From Motacilla alba alba (lineage: Eukaryota > Chordata > Aves > Passeriformes > Motacillidae): 64,000 bases of DNA. A program made the position numbers and the translations under genes. Position 1 is the stretch's first letter. Each line of letters opens with the position of its first letter. The stretch lies in the NCBI RefSeq assembly GCF_015832195.1, contig NC_052018.1:50777666-50841665 (forward strand), given 5' to 3'. The notes under the pieces were generated by a model. It was given only the letters and a program-made list of their open reading frames with translations. It had not been told where the DNA came from and made no database searches. Positions 27,341 to 39,637 of the stretch are shown here, piece after piece.

Positions 27341-28039
27341 CACAACCCCTTGCAGCACTACAGGCTGGGGGCAGAGTGGCTGGAAAGCTGCCCAGCAGAA
27401 AAGGACCTGGGTGTGCTGGTGAACAGCAGGTGAACAGGAGCCAGCATGTGCCCAGGTGGCCCAACTAATCCTGGCCTGTACCAGACATAGTGGAGCCAGC
27501 AGGAGCAGGGCAGTGATCATTCCTCTGTAACTGGCCCTGGTGAGGCTACACTCAAGTCCAGTGTCCAGTTTTGGGTCCTTCACTACAAGGAAGACATTGA
27601 GGGGCTGAAGCATGTTCAGAGGAACTGGTGAAGGGTCTAGAGCACAAGTGTTGTGAGGAGTGACTGAGGGAACTAGGGCTGTTTAACCTGGAGAAAAGAA
27701 GGCTCAGGGGGACCTTATCGCTCACAACAGCTACCTGAAAGAAGGTTGTGGTGAGGTGGGAGTCAGTCTCTTCTCCCAACTAACAAGCAGTATGACACAG
27801 GGGAATGGCCTCAAGTTGTACCAAGGGAGGTTTAGGTTGGATATCAGAAGGAGAAATTTCTTCACAGAAGGGCTGCAAGCATTGAAACAGGCTGCTCAGC
27901 GAAGTGGTTGAATTAAAATTGCTGAAGGTGGTGCAGATGTGGTGCTTAGGGACATGGCTTAGTGATGGGCTTGGCAGAGATGGACAGTTGGACTCAATGA
28001 TCTAAGAGGTTTTTTCTAGCCTAAATGATTCTATGATTT
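27341..28039 (+). mobile_element. CR1 LINE, 3' end with terminal octamer
   Basis: Begins with the ORF2 C-terminal region: GCTGGGGGCAGAGTGGCTGG and GAAAAGGACCTGGGTGTGCT (27364-27420) would encode an [12 protein letters not shown] motif just after the reverse-transcriptase core. Then follow GCCCTGGTGAGGCTACACTC, AACCTGGAGAAAAGAAGGCT, GGAGGTTTAGGTTGGATATC and AAATTTCTTCACAGAAGGGC. The end is ATGATTCTATGATTT (28025-28039), the CR1 terminal octamer repeat, which also fixes the orientation. The frame is broken by several stops and indels, so the copy cannot move by itself. It resembles the CR1-Y type by pattern. It is better preserved than the minus-strand copy at 12417. Confidence 0.9.
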
Positions 28040-29844
28040 TCATCTATTCCCAATGTTGTATGAAAATCATTTACCCATTGGCCCTAGAGTGGCTGATTGT
28101 CTGTGTTATTCATGTCAACTAAGCATGCATTAGACCCCATGGGTTTTCCTAGTTTCTATTATGTGTTGTTGTTCCTATGAAAACTGGTGTAATTAAGGCC
28201 TTTCAGTTATGTATGTGAAAAGATTAACTTGATAAAATGCTGTGTGAAAAAAAAAATCTGAGGAAGATAAAAGGAAAATGTATTCTCTTCATATGAATAG
28301 AAGGCTTAGGTCACTAAAAGCACATGGTCTTTACATTATAAAAACACTGAACAGAGGTGAAAGGACTTAATTAGGATGGACAATCAATTCCCATGTAATT
28401 TGGATTTGTATGTCACGATTTCTCTTTATTGTTTAACATTTGAACTGAATATGTAGGGTAACGAGAGTAATAGTTGAACGCTTTTCATTTTCTTCTTTTT
28501 GTTTAGGGACTTTTTGAAATTCACCACATGAATTGTTGAAAATTGGCAGTACCAGTTAGCAAAAAACAGAATCCAACAGACAGCAGAGGTGAAGGGAACT
28601 TCTACTGATTCTCCAAAGATTCTGTTGTCTTGAGAAAGACGGGGGAAAAAGTTTGGTAAAAAGAGGCAGCAAGCCTCATCCTAACTACCCAGCATTTGCT
28701 TTCATCACCTTCTCCACAGCACTGGTGTTCCAGGATGTTTCCTTAGCTGGGACTCCTGAAAAATCTTTTTGGAACATCAGGCTAGCAGAATGTAGTATAT
28801 TTTGTGCTTTGCCCTCCCCCTCCCCTAACTTTTCACAAGTGAAAAATTTCCACTTGAGAAAACATATTCCCCTCTTGTCTTCTTTTTGGGAACTACTTAA
28901 AAGAGAAATCTCAAGTAGCCAATGAAGTAACAAAAACATTTTTGGTGTACTGGCTCTTTGAGAGGTTTATAAATCTGACCTTTTCAAAAGAAGAATTCCT
29001 TTAAGAAATAGAAAAAACTTCCTTTAAAGTTCATTCTCTTAAAGAAGCTATTTGTCACCCTCTCAAAACTAGTTAAAACATTTTCCAAAACTGTTTAATA
29101 ACAAACATGGCTTTTTTCTTAAGCAGTAAAAGTATGTACTGCTAGCATATTCTCTGAAGCCAATAAATACCAGCTGATCAGCCTTGAATCCTTTTAGGAA
29201 GTTTAAAACAGCTGTGCTGCAAAATGAAGTGAGAAAAGCAGCAGGAACAGGCTTTGGCAAGCCTGGATTTGTTCATAATGAAACAAAGGTTCTAAATTAT
29301 TTCAGTGCTGGTAACCTGCAAACTGTAACTCCAGCTATGCACTTCTGTGAGTGAATAGCACGCACGAATGACCCAACAGACAAATTAATTCAGCTGCAAT
29401 TGGGACACACAAAAAAAAAAAGTGATGCCTTTATAAAATTTATTTATAAAATATGTGTTCAAATACCTTTCAGACCTAAAATATGTCAGTTAGATCCACC
29501 TGAACCATTTGCAGAATCAGAAAACTGACTGAGAGGTGAAGTGTGCTTATTTTATTAGCTTAATATGAGAGAAAAAGCTATTAATGTATTCAAAGGCATT
29601 GTACACCAAGAAGAATTTAGTCCTAAGTATTGGATTTTTTAATCAAATTTTCTAATGGAGTGTGTTGTTTCAATAAATTGGTTGCAACCCAGTGTTCCAT
29701 TAGGTTTGCCTTCATTGGCAGCCAATCTTCCTTCAGTGCTCTCATTCCCTTGCTAGGCATGTTCAGTAGACAGCCTTACTTAAAAGTTTATTTCTTTTGA
29801 TGCTAACAATTGATAATTGTTTCTTGTTTAACTACTGCTTACAG
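28040..29844. other. AT-rich DNA before candidate exon; possible intron
   Basis: No gene body recognised. Frames of both strands at 28653-28939 overlap one another and lack splice signals. The last 45 bases hold the branch point and pyrimidine-rich tract of the next feature, so this stretch would be intron if that exon is used. Confidence 0.4.
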
Positions 29845-30006
29845 ATTCGGCAAAATGTTGGACTGCTGACTTTGTATTTAGCTGTGGCTTTGGCACCTTC
29901 TTTTTCCCAGGATGGAATCTGGTCAGCTTACATGGATAGTCTTATTTATGAAGATAATAGCTATTACTTTGCTAAAGCTCAGTTTGTGATTCAACTTCTG
30001 CAATAG
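29845..30006 (+). CDS. candidate 3'-terminal coding exon, unknown gene
   Basis: I do not recognise the protein. The exon is inferred from signals in the right order: a branch-point consensus TGCTAAC at 29801-29807; a pyrimidine-rich stretch with no AG until the acceptor; acceptor TTACAG with AG at 29843-29844; 53 sense codons read from the first base; stop TAG at 30004-30006; and poly(A) signals AATAAA at 30053 and 30139. The peptide begins IRQNVGLLTLYLAVALAPSF, so residues 5-20 are hydrophobic enough for a membrane or buried helix. The rest is polar to aromatic (SAYMDSL, SYYFAKAQFVIQLLQ) and helix-like. Codon use is mixed and plausible for a vertebrate. No partner exon was found upstream, so the true reading phase is unproven. 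Alternatives are a lineage-specific terminal exon, a noncoding RNA exon, a relic exon, or chance. Confidence 0.4.
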   Translation: MRQNVGLLTLYLAVALAPSFSQDGIWSAYMDSLIYEDNSYYFAKAQFVIQLLQ

Positions 30007-30160
30007 CTCTTTGAGAGAAAAAGAGGAGATAACCTTATTTGATGCTCAGAGGAATAAAAGTCTACCAGATTCTTCCAATTGGGGAAAGAAATAGACAAGT
30101 TTTTGTCGTAATTCTAGCTCCTTTCTTTGATGTTATTGAATAAAATTCAAGAGTTATTTC
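30007..30160 (+). other. putative 3' UTR with two poly(A) signals
   Basis: Follows the TAG stop of the candidate exon. Two canonical AATAAA hexamers lie at 30053-30058 and 30139-30144. Such hexamers are common in AT-rich DNA, so they support the exon only in combination with the splice acceptor and the open frame. Confidence 0.3.
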
Positions 30161-30928
30161 TCACACAAATAGTTTGCATAAGAAATTTACTTCTGAGCAT
30201 TGGCCAAAATGTCAAATCACCAAATTTAGGGGGTTTAATCTTCTTTGTTAACTAACGGACTTTCTTACAGATGAGGTTCTAAATGCAGATTACATAGTCT
30301 TTCCACCAAAGAAAATTATAATTAGCCTATTCACAATTTTGTGCTGATCTGAAAGTGGTCCAACAACTCAAAATGCCAGTAACATCTCATTGTTTATTTC
30401 AAGAAAGCAGTCAGTAAAAAATGTTAGTGAACAGCACTTAATACAACCATATACACTCTGTCCAGTTTCTCCGGGTCATGTATTGTACCATCTATCCTTC
30501 CAGTGAAAATTTCTTTCTTGTCTTTAGGCTATTTGTGTATGAAAGAATTTTGACTTTTGGTTTTGATTCTCCCTTTCTGCTAATATTCCAAAGTATCAAG
30601 TGAAATGATGCCATATGTATACAATTATTCAGGGAACTCTGGACAGACATTCAAGGAAATGTTTCTTGGCATTTTCTGATCTCCTCCTCAAAACATTCCT
30701 GCTCCTATTGAGGGTTTTTGTGAAATGTCCTTAGAAAATATTGGATTCCAGCACAATACCTCAGACTTTGACAAAACCTATCCAGTAAAAACATCATCCT
30801 GAGAATCAGGAACCTTGTTCTCTCAAACTTACACCCCACCCTTTTCTGTTCACACTTGCTTTTGTGAGCTACTTTAGGCAGAATGAGATTTCTGGAGACC
30901 AGAAGTTCTTAAATATTGCTGTCTTGTG
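30161..30928. other. AT-rich DNA, no gene seen
   Basis: Nothing recognised. It would be downstream intergenic DNA if the preceding exon is terminal. Confidence 0.4.
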
Positions 30929-30954
30929 CTCTCTCTCTCTCTCTCTCACACACG
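30929..30954 (+). repeat. microsatellite (CT)n-(CA)n
   Basis: About nine CT units followed by a short CA run. Uninterrupted and probably variable in length. Confidence 0.9.
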
Positions 30955-33900
30955 CACCCTGTAAGAGTTAAGGGTCAGAGGTTGGTTTCTCACAGTCCAG
31001 TTCAATAAGGCACATTAGGAGATTAGAAGCCACTGAGAATCAGAGGAGACAGGGCTGAGCATGTGAAGGTAGAATGAGTGATCCCAGAGCTGCAGCAGAG
31101 AGAAAAATATTCACCAGACAACACCAAAGTTAAGAGCAGAGAAAACTTTTGTTTACTGGGTGCCTTTTAAGAACTCAGCGCTTCAGGCTTGATCACAACA
31201 GTCTATCTGAGCAGCAATTTCCTCACACCCAGGATACTCCTTGTTTGCTCCTCAGCTGGAGTCATCTAGTTATAACTTTGTACTTTTTCTCTGACCCAGA
31301 CACCTTTTTCCAGTTGAAATCCTTCATTTCACACCCACAGCCACTGGAGCAACACTTCTTCCCAAGCTTCATATCTCACTCATCTATTCTACAGAGGGGA
31401 CGACTTCCCCACACACATCCCCCTGTGTAAGGGTGGCTGTTCTTATGGGTTTAGTTTATTGACAAACAAGAGAATTAGAAAAAAATCCTACAAGGAATAA
31501 GAAACTGGCCTTAAGACAAATAACAGCTTCTATTTGAAATAAAAAAGAATTAGGTAAAACTTCTAGCTGCCCAAAGATGATATAGCCTAACAAAATTTCT
31601 ATTTAATCAACTATATATGAACCTGATTTTTATTCTTAAAAAGGTAAACTGTATATAAGATAAGATATATGTTAATCTGTTTGATTTATAGTAAAAAAAT
31701 TGCCAGCAACTATGGACACTCAGCTGGGAGAAACACCTTTTGAAAAGGCAATACCTTGGAATGCACAGCATTCAGAATCTGACACTGCACTTTAAGTGCA
31801 CAGCCCAAGGAACCCAGATGGTGAGCTACCAACAAAATTACTTGTAGCCAGCAGATCCAGATTATACTAAATTCCTCATCTCTGATCTAAGAAACATACT
31901 GTGGTAGATAGATGCAGAGATAGGAAGTTGCTAATATGCATCATTAGCATTTCCAGACTGGTGCCTGTTGCCTGGGAGATGCTCCCACCTATTCTTGAGG
32001 TTGTGCAGAGATTTTGACAGCTGTAAAACACTGTTGCACTGATCTTTTTTGCAAAAAACTTCAGGAAGGAATTGGAGGTCAGAAAGAGTTCAGGTCATTG
32101 AGTTCTCAAATCAGTATCAGTGATAGTAGGAAATGAGAGTAATAGAAATATGCAAGGAGATTATGAAAAAAATTCACCAAGGTAAAAAAACATGTGAGAT
32201 ACATCTCAGGTTAGAACAATAATGTTGTTGCTGTTGTTGCCAACTTTTAGCTTTTTAGCAAAAATAAAAGTTATTAAGGTTCAGAGGGTTTTTTTTGTTT
32301 TGTTTTTTTTTTTTAACGTTCTGTTTATATAAAATCAATCATTTCCAATGGATCAAGATGCCAGTACAATTTGATGGTTTCTGAAGGACCCATCACATGT
32401 TTGGCTTCTGCCTTTGCAAATTGCCGGCAGAGTAGCTAATGTAGATGAAAACAGCCTGACCTACAATAGGCCTTCACAGAAAACAATCAGGGAAATGCTT
32501 GCTCAATTAGCTATGTTTCTGCCTCTTAAGGAGTTCCTTTCAATTTAAAAGTTTCCTAATGTGACAGATTCAAGTTGTAAACAATTCAGATGGTGTCTTT
32601 CTCTCTGCCAGATGGGGGTTTTCAGTAAAATTCCCAGTAATCAGTCTTCAATATTCATACATCAACAATTTTTTTCAATTCTTGAAAAAAAATCAGAATT
32701 TGTAACCATTCCATATTATCATGTTGAAAAGAAGTCCAAGCTTATGGTCTTAGTAAGTCTAAGTGATAGCTAGCTTATCAGAAACACACCCAGGAACTTG
32801 TGGTGTCAAGTATAAAATCCAGTAATATTTCACAGCATTTTAAGTCGCATCACATCTTACCTCAGTTATAGATATTTGGATTGTCTTTTTCTCTCTCTTT
32901 CATTTTTCTTTGTTCTTCCAGCAAATTCAATATATTCATATCATTTATGATGGATAAAATGGGAAAAAGTTAACAATTAGTAAACTTGCATCTCTATTGC
33001 ACCTGTTGGTACTGGGGGCACTAAGGCATTGCATTAAAAAATAAAGAGAATGTACTCTATGATAACCCAACACAGCTCTGCTTTAAATAGCAAAGAAACA
33101 TTTGCACTGGGATGTTTGGTAAAAAACACAAGTTATATGTTGTTTGGATACCTTTATGCACCCTTACAGCAGTGATGGGTTAGACCTTGGAATTACTGAA
33201 ACAAGAAGCAAAACCCAGGCACCTTCAGAGGAGGTGTCCCAGTTTTCCTGTGAATGTCAAATTAGTCATCTAAGAACCAGGTGTGTTCCAAGACAGCTGT
33301 CAGTGGAAGGGTGTGAAGAGTGGATGCAAAAATGCATGGAATGAGTCATGCTCTGAAGACGCTGGCTTTTCTCTTTGCTTCTCCTTGGACCACAGAATGT
33401 GCTCAGCCAAGAGTAAGCACCCAACGCACAGAGTTATCACTATGTACATTATAATCCCTCCTAACTCTATCCTTGTCTTCAACAGGATAACTCATGGAAA
33501 TAGACTTCAACCAAAGCTACCTCTGAGCAGGCAGAGTTTTCCACTGAGCCACCTCTTTTGCACTCCATTTTATTTTGTAGAAAGCAGCAGTTCAAGGAAA
33601 TATTTTGCTGCACTAGTTCTGTGCTCATTCCCTAAAACAAAGACATGTCTTTATTGTAAAGAATTACATATGCAATTAACTTATTCTAATTTCCTTGAGA
33701 AAAATAAATAAACTACTTTGATATAAATTAATTGTTATTTTCAGGGGGCTTATATATTTTGGTCATTCATTGTGTGTGCTTGTTGTTTTGGTATTTTTGC
33801 TGCTTCATGACCTTTGTGACATCAAAAGACACTCTTTTGTCTTTTGGCCATATTAGCAATCCCGAAACTTATGTCTTGATCACAGGTTCCTATTGTTCAT

Positions 33901-36900
33901 CAGCACCCTGTGTTATACATTCCTCAGCAGAAAAAACCCCACAGTCAAAACCCTTGTGGGAACAAAATGCATGTCTTCATTTTAGCACATACAATGCATA
34001 GGCAACTGCTCTTTAAACTGTAATTGTTAGGCCTGAACAAGCATCCATTGAAGACCTCTACATTGTTGGTACCCTGGTGAGATCACTTGGAAAGCCAGTG
34101 GTTAGTGCTGTACAACAATATGCTAAAATGCCCAGAGGAATTAGGACGCTTTCTTAGCGTTGCCTGTAAACTTTTCTTATTGGCTTGCCTTTTCTGGTAC
34201 ATGCCACTCATAATTAACTACAGCAAAAGAGGGCCCAGCAAGGAAAAGCAATTTATCTGAAAGCCCCTATTCTTTTCTCAAAATGTATGAAGGCTTATTT
34301 TGTACTTCCAGCTGGCCAGCATTTCCTTTTTGTTTGCTGAATAACGATCTGATTGTCTCAAATAATAGAACAGCTTCTAGAGAAGCTCAAAGATGATATA
34401 AATTTGCACTCATCTTTGCTGTAGGAGCTTCTATATTGGTAAGGAGTCACTGCCCTTCCTGCCTAGAAGTGACAAGCATGTATGAATACAGCATGAATAA
34501 GTGGATGTTTCAGCAGCTATCTCACATGATAAAAAATAAAAAAATTGGGAAGTTTGGGTCTTTGGGCAAAAAAATAGCCAGTAAGTGTTATTATACATGT
34601 AATGCCATTTATGCTAGTATTCCTTCATCTGTAGGAATGTAATTTCTTTCTTCATCTGTTAGAGACAGCTTGTTGCAGTTTCTTGAGCAGAGTTCTAATG
34701 CTGTGGAAGATTCTGTATTTTTCCAGCTTCTGCACCAGGCAGAGTGTTTAACGTGGTAATATTGTCTAAAAGAATCATGTATGCAGCAAGTAAAACACAT
34801 TAAAAGAATCAAAAGGCTGTGAAAGAGACAAGTATGCAGATCAAAGGCTCTTCCACAGAAATGATGATCCTTCAGAGCAAGTTTGAAAGGCCTGTGCATG
34901 GCTGATTTTCCATGTGAACCCTTAGGAACTGGTCAAACACAAGTGTTTTGCACTGGCCTGAGGAGGAATCCAATCTCTGTAAACAGATATTATACTTATG
35001 GCTGAGACTCAGGCTTGCAGGAATTTGTATTTTCCCCCTTATATTTTGCTTTTAAACGTTAGTAAAAAGGTGCTTTTAAGAAAAGGACAAACACTCCCAT
35101 AGACACAAGCATAAAAAGACTACATTGCTCTCTCCTCTTAACCGCACCTTCCCCGAAGTGTCTAAATGTTTGGTCTGGACTGTTTCATCAGTGCCTTGTC
35201 CTCTATGCCAAACATCAAAGACACAGCAAGGCTGAACAAAAGTCCACTGAAGTGGGTAGAAACCCCTTCAGTATCTTTAGAGAGCACTGGATGCAGCTGT
35301 AAACTTACAGGTTGCTTCTAAGAAGAGGCATCTGCTGCCACAAGTTATATACTAACACGTTAAAGGCACGTTTATTAAAAAAAAATTAATTAAAAAAGCA
35401 TTGTGTTTCCCTAGCAGCACACAGAGAAATAAAGGGAAATTTTCAGAATGGAAAGAAAAACCCTGGAAAATAACAATTTTTGAAAATGGGAGGTATTGTT
35501 TAAAAAATTTCTGCGATTGCACTGATGCCTTGCCTTCCCAGTTTGTGCTTGCCAAATGTGGGAAATGCATACTCAAAGCTATTTTGAAGTTAAACAGACC
35601 AAAGGTGTTTGTAAATCTGCAAGCAGTTTCACCTCCTGTGTCCTAAAGTCAACTGAAGCAAGGTTATTTAAACTGAATTTCAAGTGACTGTTTCTGGCTT
35701 AATACCTCCTTCTAATTTTTAATGGTTCAGAGCAGTATTTTGGCAGAAATTATACAACAATGGAAAAAGGCCTTTTATATGGGAAAATGAGAAACACTTC
35801 TGAACTCTCACAGGACTGACAGTAAGCACTGCTTAAATACTGTCTGTTACAGAGGTTTAAAAGCTTCTTCTTATCTTTGGGTTTACAAAATGACCTGCAT
35901 TATCTTGATTTTCTCCTCAGTGAACCATTCAAATGTCTTACATGTCATTAAAGGTAAGGGAAAATTGTTTAGTGAACTATTAGCAGGTACAAAATGTTTG
36001 TTTTTCTTAAAAACATTCCCACATAAAGGATGTTTGGAGTGGCTGTTTAAGAAAAGGAAGAAAACATTTGACGTTAAAAAAGCCAAGACTTGCAGCAAAG
36101 ATGAAAAAAAAATCAGTGATTAGCTGTGTGTTGAATGCAGTAGCTGTAACTGGCAAAGACAGAGCTCCAAACATCTAAGTGATGAAAGAAGATTTTTTTT
36201 CCCAAGTCAAAGATTTAAGAGATTTTTCCATGCATATATTAAACAGCATTTGTCATCTATATCTCATGAGCTACTAACCAGGTATCCTATCATCCTGGTT
36301 TTTCTGCTGACTCAGACTGCCATGTAATAATTATTTTCAATTAAACTTCTTGTAGAAATTAATAGAGTGAGTTAATTATTTTAAACAAAATCCCAAACTT
36401 GCTCATATCCTTACTCCCTATGGGCCAAAGGTGTTATCTTTCTTGTCCTCTCAAATAAGCCATGTACGGGACGGTTATAAATCCAAATGCTTCATCCAAG
36501 GATGCAGTGTTACGGACACCTATCTTTTACACCTTTCCTCTTATGCTGGTGATAGTGTAGGAGAAAAGACACTAATGGAGGCAAGTTTCCCTCCTATCCA
36601 TCACTTCAGGCTAATCTCATGCCTGCACATGCTGTCTTTGCTGTCTGTTAGACTCTGTATTTCTCTAAACTATATTCAGTTCTTAAACTGACAAACCTTC
36701 CTGTCTGCTTTACTTGCACATTTCCCCTCAAAGCATTTTGTTAGACTTTTTCTCTGCTGCTTGAGATGTCAAAGCTTTGTTGACTAGTAGTTATTCAGCA
36801 CTTGCCAGCCTTTCTCACCTTTCCAGACCCATGCTGGGGTCAGGACACTCCTTACATGTAAGGCTTTTGGCACTGGAATGACATTTTCATCACTCAGGGA

Positions 36901-37025
36901 AATGCTACAAAGCAGTATATCTGGAGTCACTCCAAAGTGAGTAAAAGAATTCAAAAATTGCTTTGATTGCCAGTTTGACTGTCACACAGATTGTGTGAGA
37001 GCCTATATGTGCTTGTGTTTGGCAG
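30955..37025. other. AT-rich DNA, no gene seen
   Basis: Holds a T-rich tract at 32287-32317 and an oligo-A tract near 35379. The largest open frame, 33283-33711, starts at GTG rather than ATG and shows no domain. No mobile element was recognised. Confidence 0.45.
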
Positions 37026-37121
37026 AATTCCAGGCAGAATACAGATACTGGACACAAGACAACTGGAGAAAAGATCATCAGAGGCATCAGTGTACAAGCC
37101 TCTATGAAATTATGGATGTGG
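37026..37121 (+). other. weak candidate internal exon
   Basis: A 96-base open segment lies between an acceptor-like TTTGGCAG (AG at 37024-37025) and a donor-like GGTAAGTG (GT at 37122-37123). One frame is open throughout and rich in charged and aromatic residues (EYRYWTQDNWRKDHQ). The tract before the acceptor is poor in pyrimidine runs, and the product resembles no family I know. It could be a noncoding RNA exon or a chance pairing of splice-like words. Confidence 0.15.
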
Positions 37122-37123
37122 GT

Positions 37124-39619
37124 AAGTGGATAATGAGCTTCAGCTTCCCTCTTAGCTTTGCTCTTACATTTAGTGGTGCAACATCATGGTAAATGCAGCT
37201 GAGTGTTGATACATGTGTTTCTGTACTTCTGTGAGGTTCACATTTCTTTCCACCTTGCCTTCTGTATCCTAGCTTAAAACCAACACAATATCCTCTTATG
37301 AAAGGCTTCAGTGTCTACCTCTGAATCTGAGATAACACAAACAATCTATAATTGTGCGCATAGTTGAATTGCAGCCATTTCTACAAAATTCATGTCTGGG
37401 CAGTTTTTCATAATTTCTTCTTGATGGTACTGAAAAACACCTCCTGTCTTGAGTTAATAACATTTGCACCTATGGCAGTCCTTGAAAGACAGATGAGATC
37501 TTCAGTCAGAGTATACAGGGTATACCTTAACACTCTGCACTTTCATTCTTCATTACTCATTTATCATTTTTTATCAGCCTAGCAATACAAGCCAGATTGT
37601 GTTGGCTTGAAGTCAGTGCTAGCTAGAATAATGAAAATTAAAGAAAGTGAGTGCATGGCTGTGAAGTTTGGAAAAGGTATGAAAAAGAGATTAGCTGTAC
37701 TAAAATTTTTTGCATTGTTCCTTAATTTAGCGTGGTATATTAATTGGATCTCGAATGCACTTAAGTGAAGAAATAAATAGGGATCTGCTCAGCAGTGAGG
37801 CCATTGAGGCCACTGTCACTGCTCATTCATTTTCACTGCTTCACTGTCCAACAGCTCTGACTGATCTGCACTTGCTGATGGCTTCTGGTTTATGTGTTCA
37901 TCAGTACAAAGAGAAGTCACAAAGCACCCTGGGTGTTTCTTTCTGGTTGCAATACTAGAGGGACATTTTTTAAAATATTAGTAGCTGAATAAGTTAGAGT
38001 AAGATGAAACCTACAAATCCTAAAAGCCCATCCCAATCAAAACACTGAGTTGTTCAAAGCTGGTACATCATAGGTACCCTCTAAACTTAGTCAAACCTGT
38101 GATCAGCTGCTGGTGCCTTAGGTGTCTTCTATTGCTCTGATCAGGAATATTGTGAACATAAAATGAAGGATCACCATGAATCCTTTTTCTTCACCTTTGA
38201 ATGTAACATCAGTGTTGAGAAGCTGCATTGCACTTTCATCCACTATTTTGCAGACTCATGCCACCTCCCTTAGGCTTTCTGGGAAGATGATAGTGTCCAC
38301 AAATGCTTTGCACTCTCATACTTCTGAAAAGCCTGGGGGACCATATGGGTGCTCTTGTCTGACCTCTCACATAACACAGATCATAGAATAATTTATCTTG
38401 GTACTTTACATAAATTCCAGAAATACAGCATATATTTTTGACACTTATCTCAATTTAAAGTTCTTAAGGAGCTACATGATTCACTCTAAGTAACTAGTTA
38501 AAAAAAGTTTTAAATATATTCACTTTTCAAAAACTGTGCCTTATTTCTAGTTTAAATCATTTTCATTTCAACCCCTAGCCACAGACTTTGCTACACTTTT
38601 ATCTGATAAGGGGTCCTTGACCATCACAGACAGGTTTTCCTGGGCAAGCATTTTGAGATCCTGCTCAGATGAAGTCTCACTTTTCTATACTGAACTCTTC
38701 AAGAAAAATTGCCATTATTCAAACAAACTGATTAAGTTACTTAGTGTGTTATTAACACTTCCAAGTGGCTAAGACACAAACAGCTAATAAACATTTGTGA
38801 GGTAGCATTGTGAAAATATACAGAGGAGATTGAAAGCTCTCCAGAGCTAATTTAGAAATGTCTCTTCTTGATGTCAACATCCTGACCCTGAAATAGCATT
38901 GGAGTTGCTCTGCTAACACCTACCTCTAAAGATTACTGGTTATGTCCTATTCCAGATCACAGAGAAGCATGGCTTGGCCTTATTTATATTTTTTGTCTTC
39001 GAGATAACTCATTTTTATCCATTGCATCCATTATTGCATTGCTAGAATAGTTAATTTATCTTTGATGAAATTGAGAGGGTCAAAAGATGAGTCTGGATAA
39101 GAGAGTAGATAGCTCTACTCATATCAATTTGATTGAGCCAGCCATAAATCTCAGCTTGACAGCTCTTTAATGCAGTTGATTCATGAAAGCACACACTTCC
39201 TGATTTTCATACATTCGTCTTTGTCAGGAAGACGACAGCTGCCAAGCCGAGCAGCAGCATGTTAAGCTGCAGGATAAACAAATTTTATCTGTCTCTGAAG
39301 CTGTAGATCTGAAGATTTCTCAACAAATTCCATCCCAAATAAGCACCACTTTTCAGCCAAAACTCATACCTACCTTAGTATACCTCCTCACTTATCTATA
39401 ATAGACCACACAGTGCAGATCAAATACAACCACACAGGAATATGTTCTTCCAACCCTGTCCTATTAAATGGATTTTCTTTTCTAAATATCTGTGGCTTTA
39501 GACAGAAATGTGAATTTCATAACTAAAGGTAAACTTCCTGCACAGGAAGACAGAATTTTTGTATGTATTTTTATGTGTCTGAATCACTTCTTCCTGTGAA
39601 AAGACGCTTCTTCATTATT
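37124..39619. other. AT-rich DNA, no gene seen
   Basis: Unique-looking sequence. The segment 39180-39290 is more balanced in composition and contains a few CpGs, but no definite feature can be called. Confidence 0.4.
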
Positions 39620-39637
39620 AAAAAAAAAAAAAAAAAA
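39620..39637 (+). repeat. oligo-A tract
   Basis: Eighteen consecutive A bases with no recognisable retroposed element next to them. Confidence 0.9.

Noticed and set aside
33283..33711. 142-codon open frame on the plus strand
   Set aside because: It begins at GTG, which is not a usual eukaryotic start. No domain, splice context or sensible composition is seen, and another frame overlaps it.
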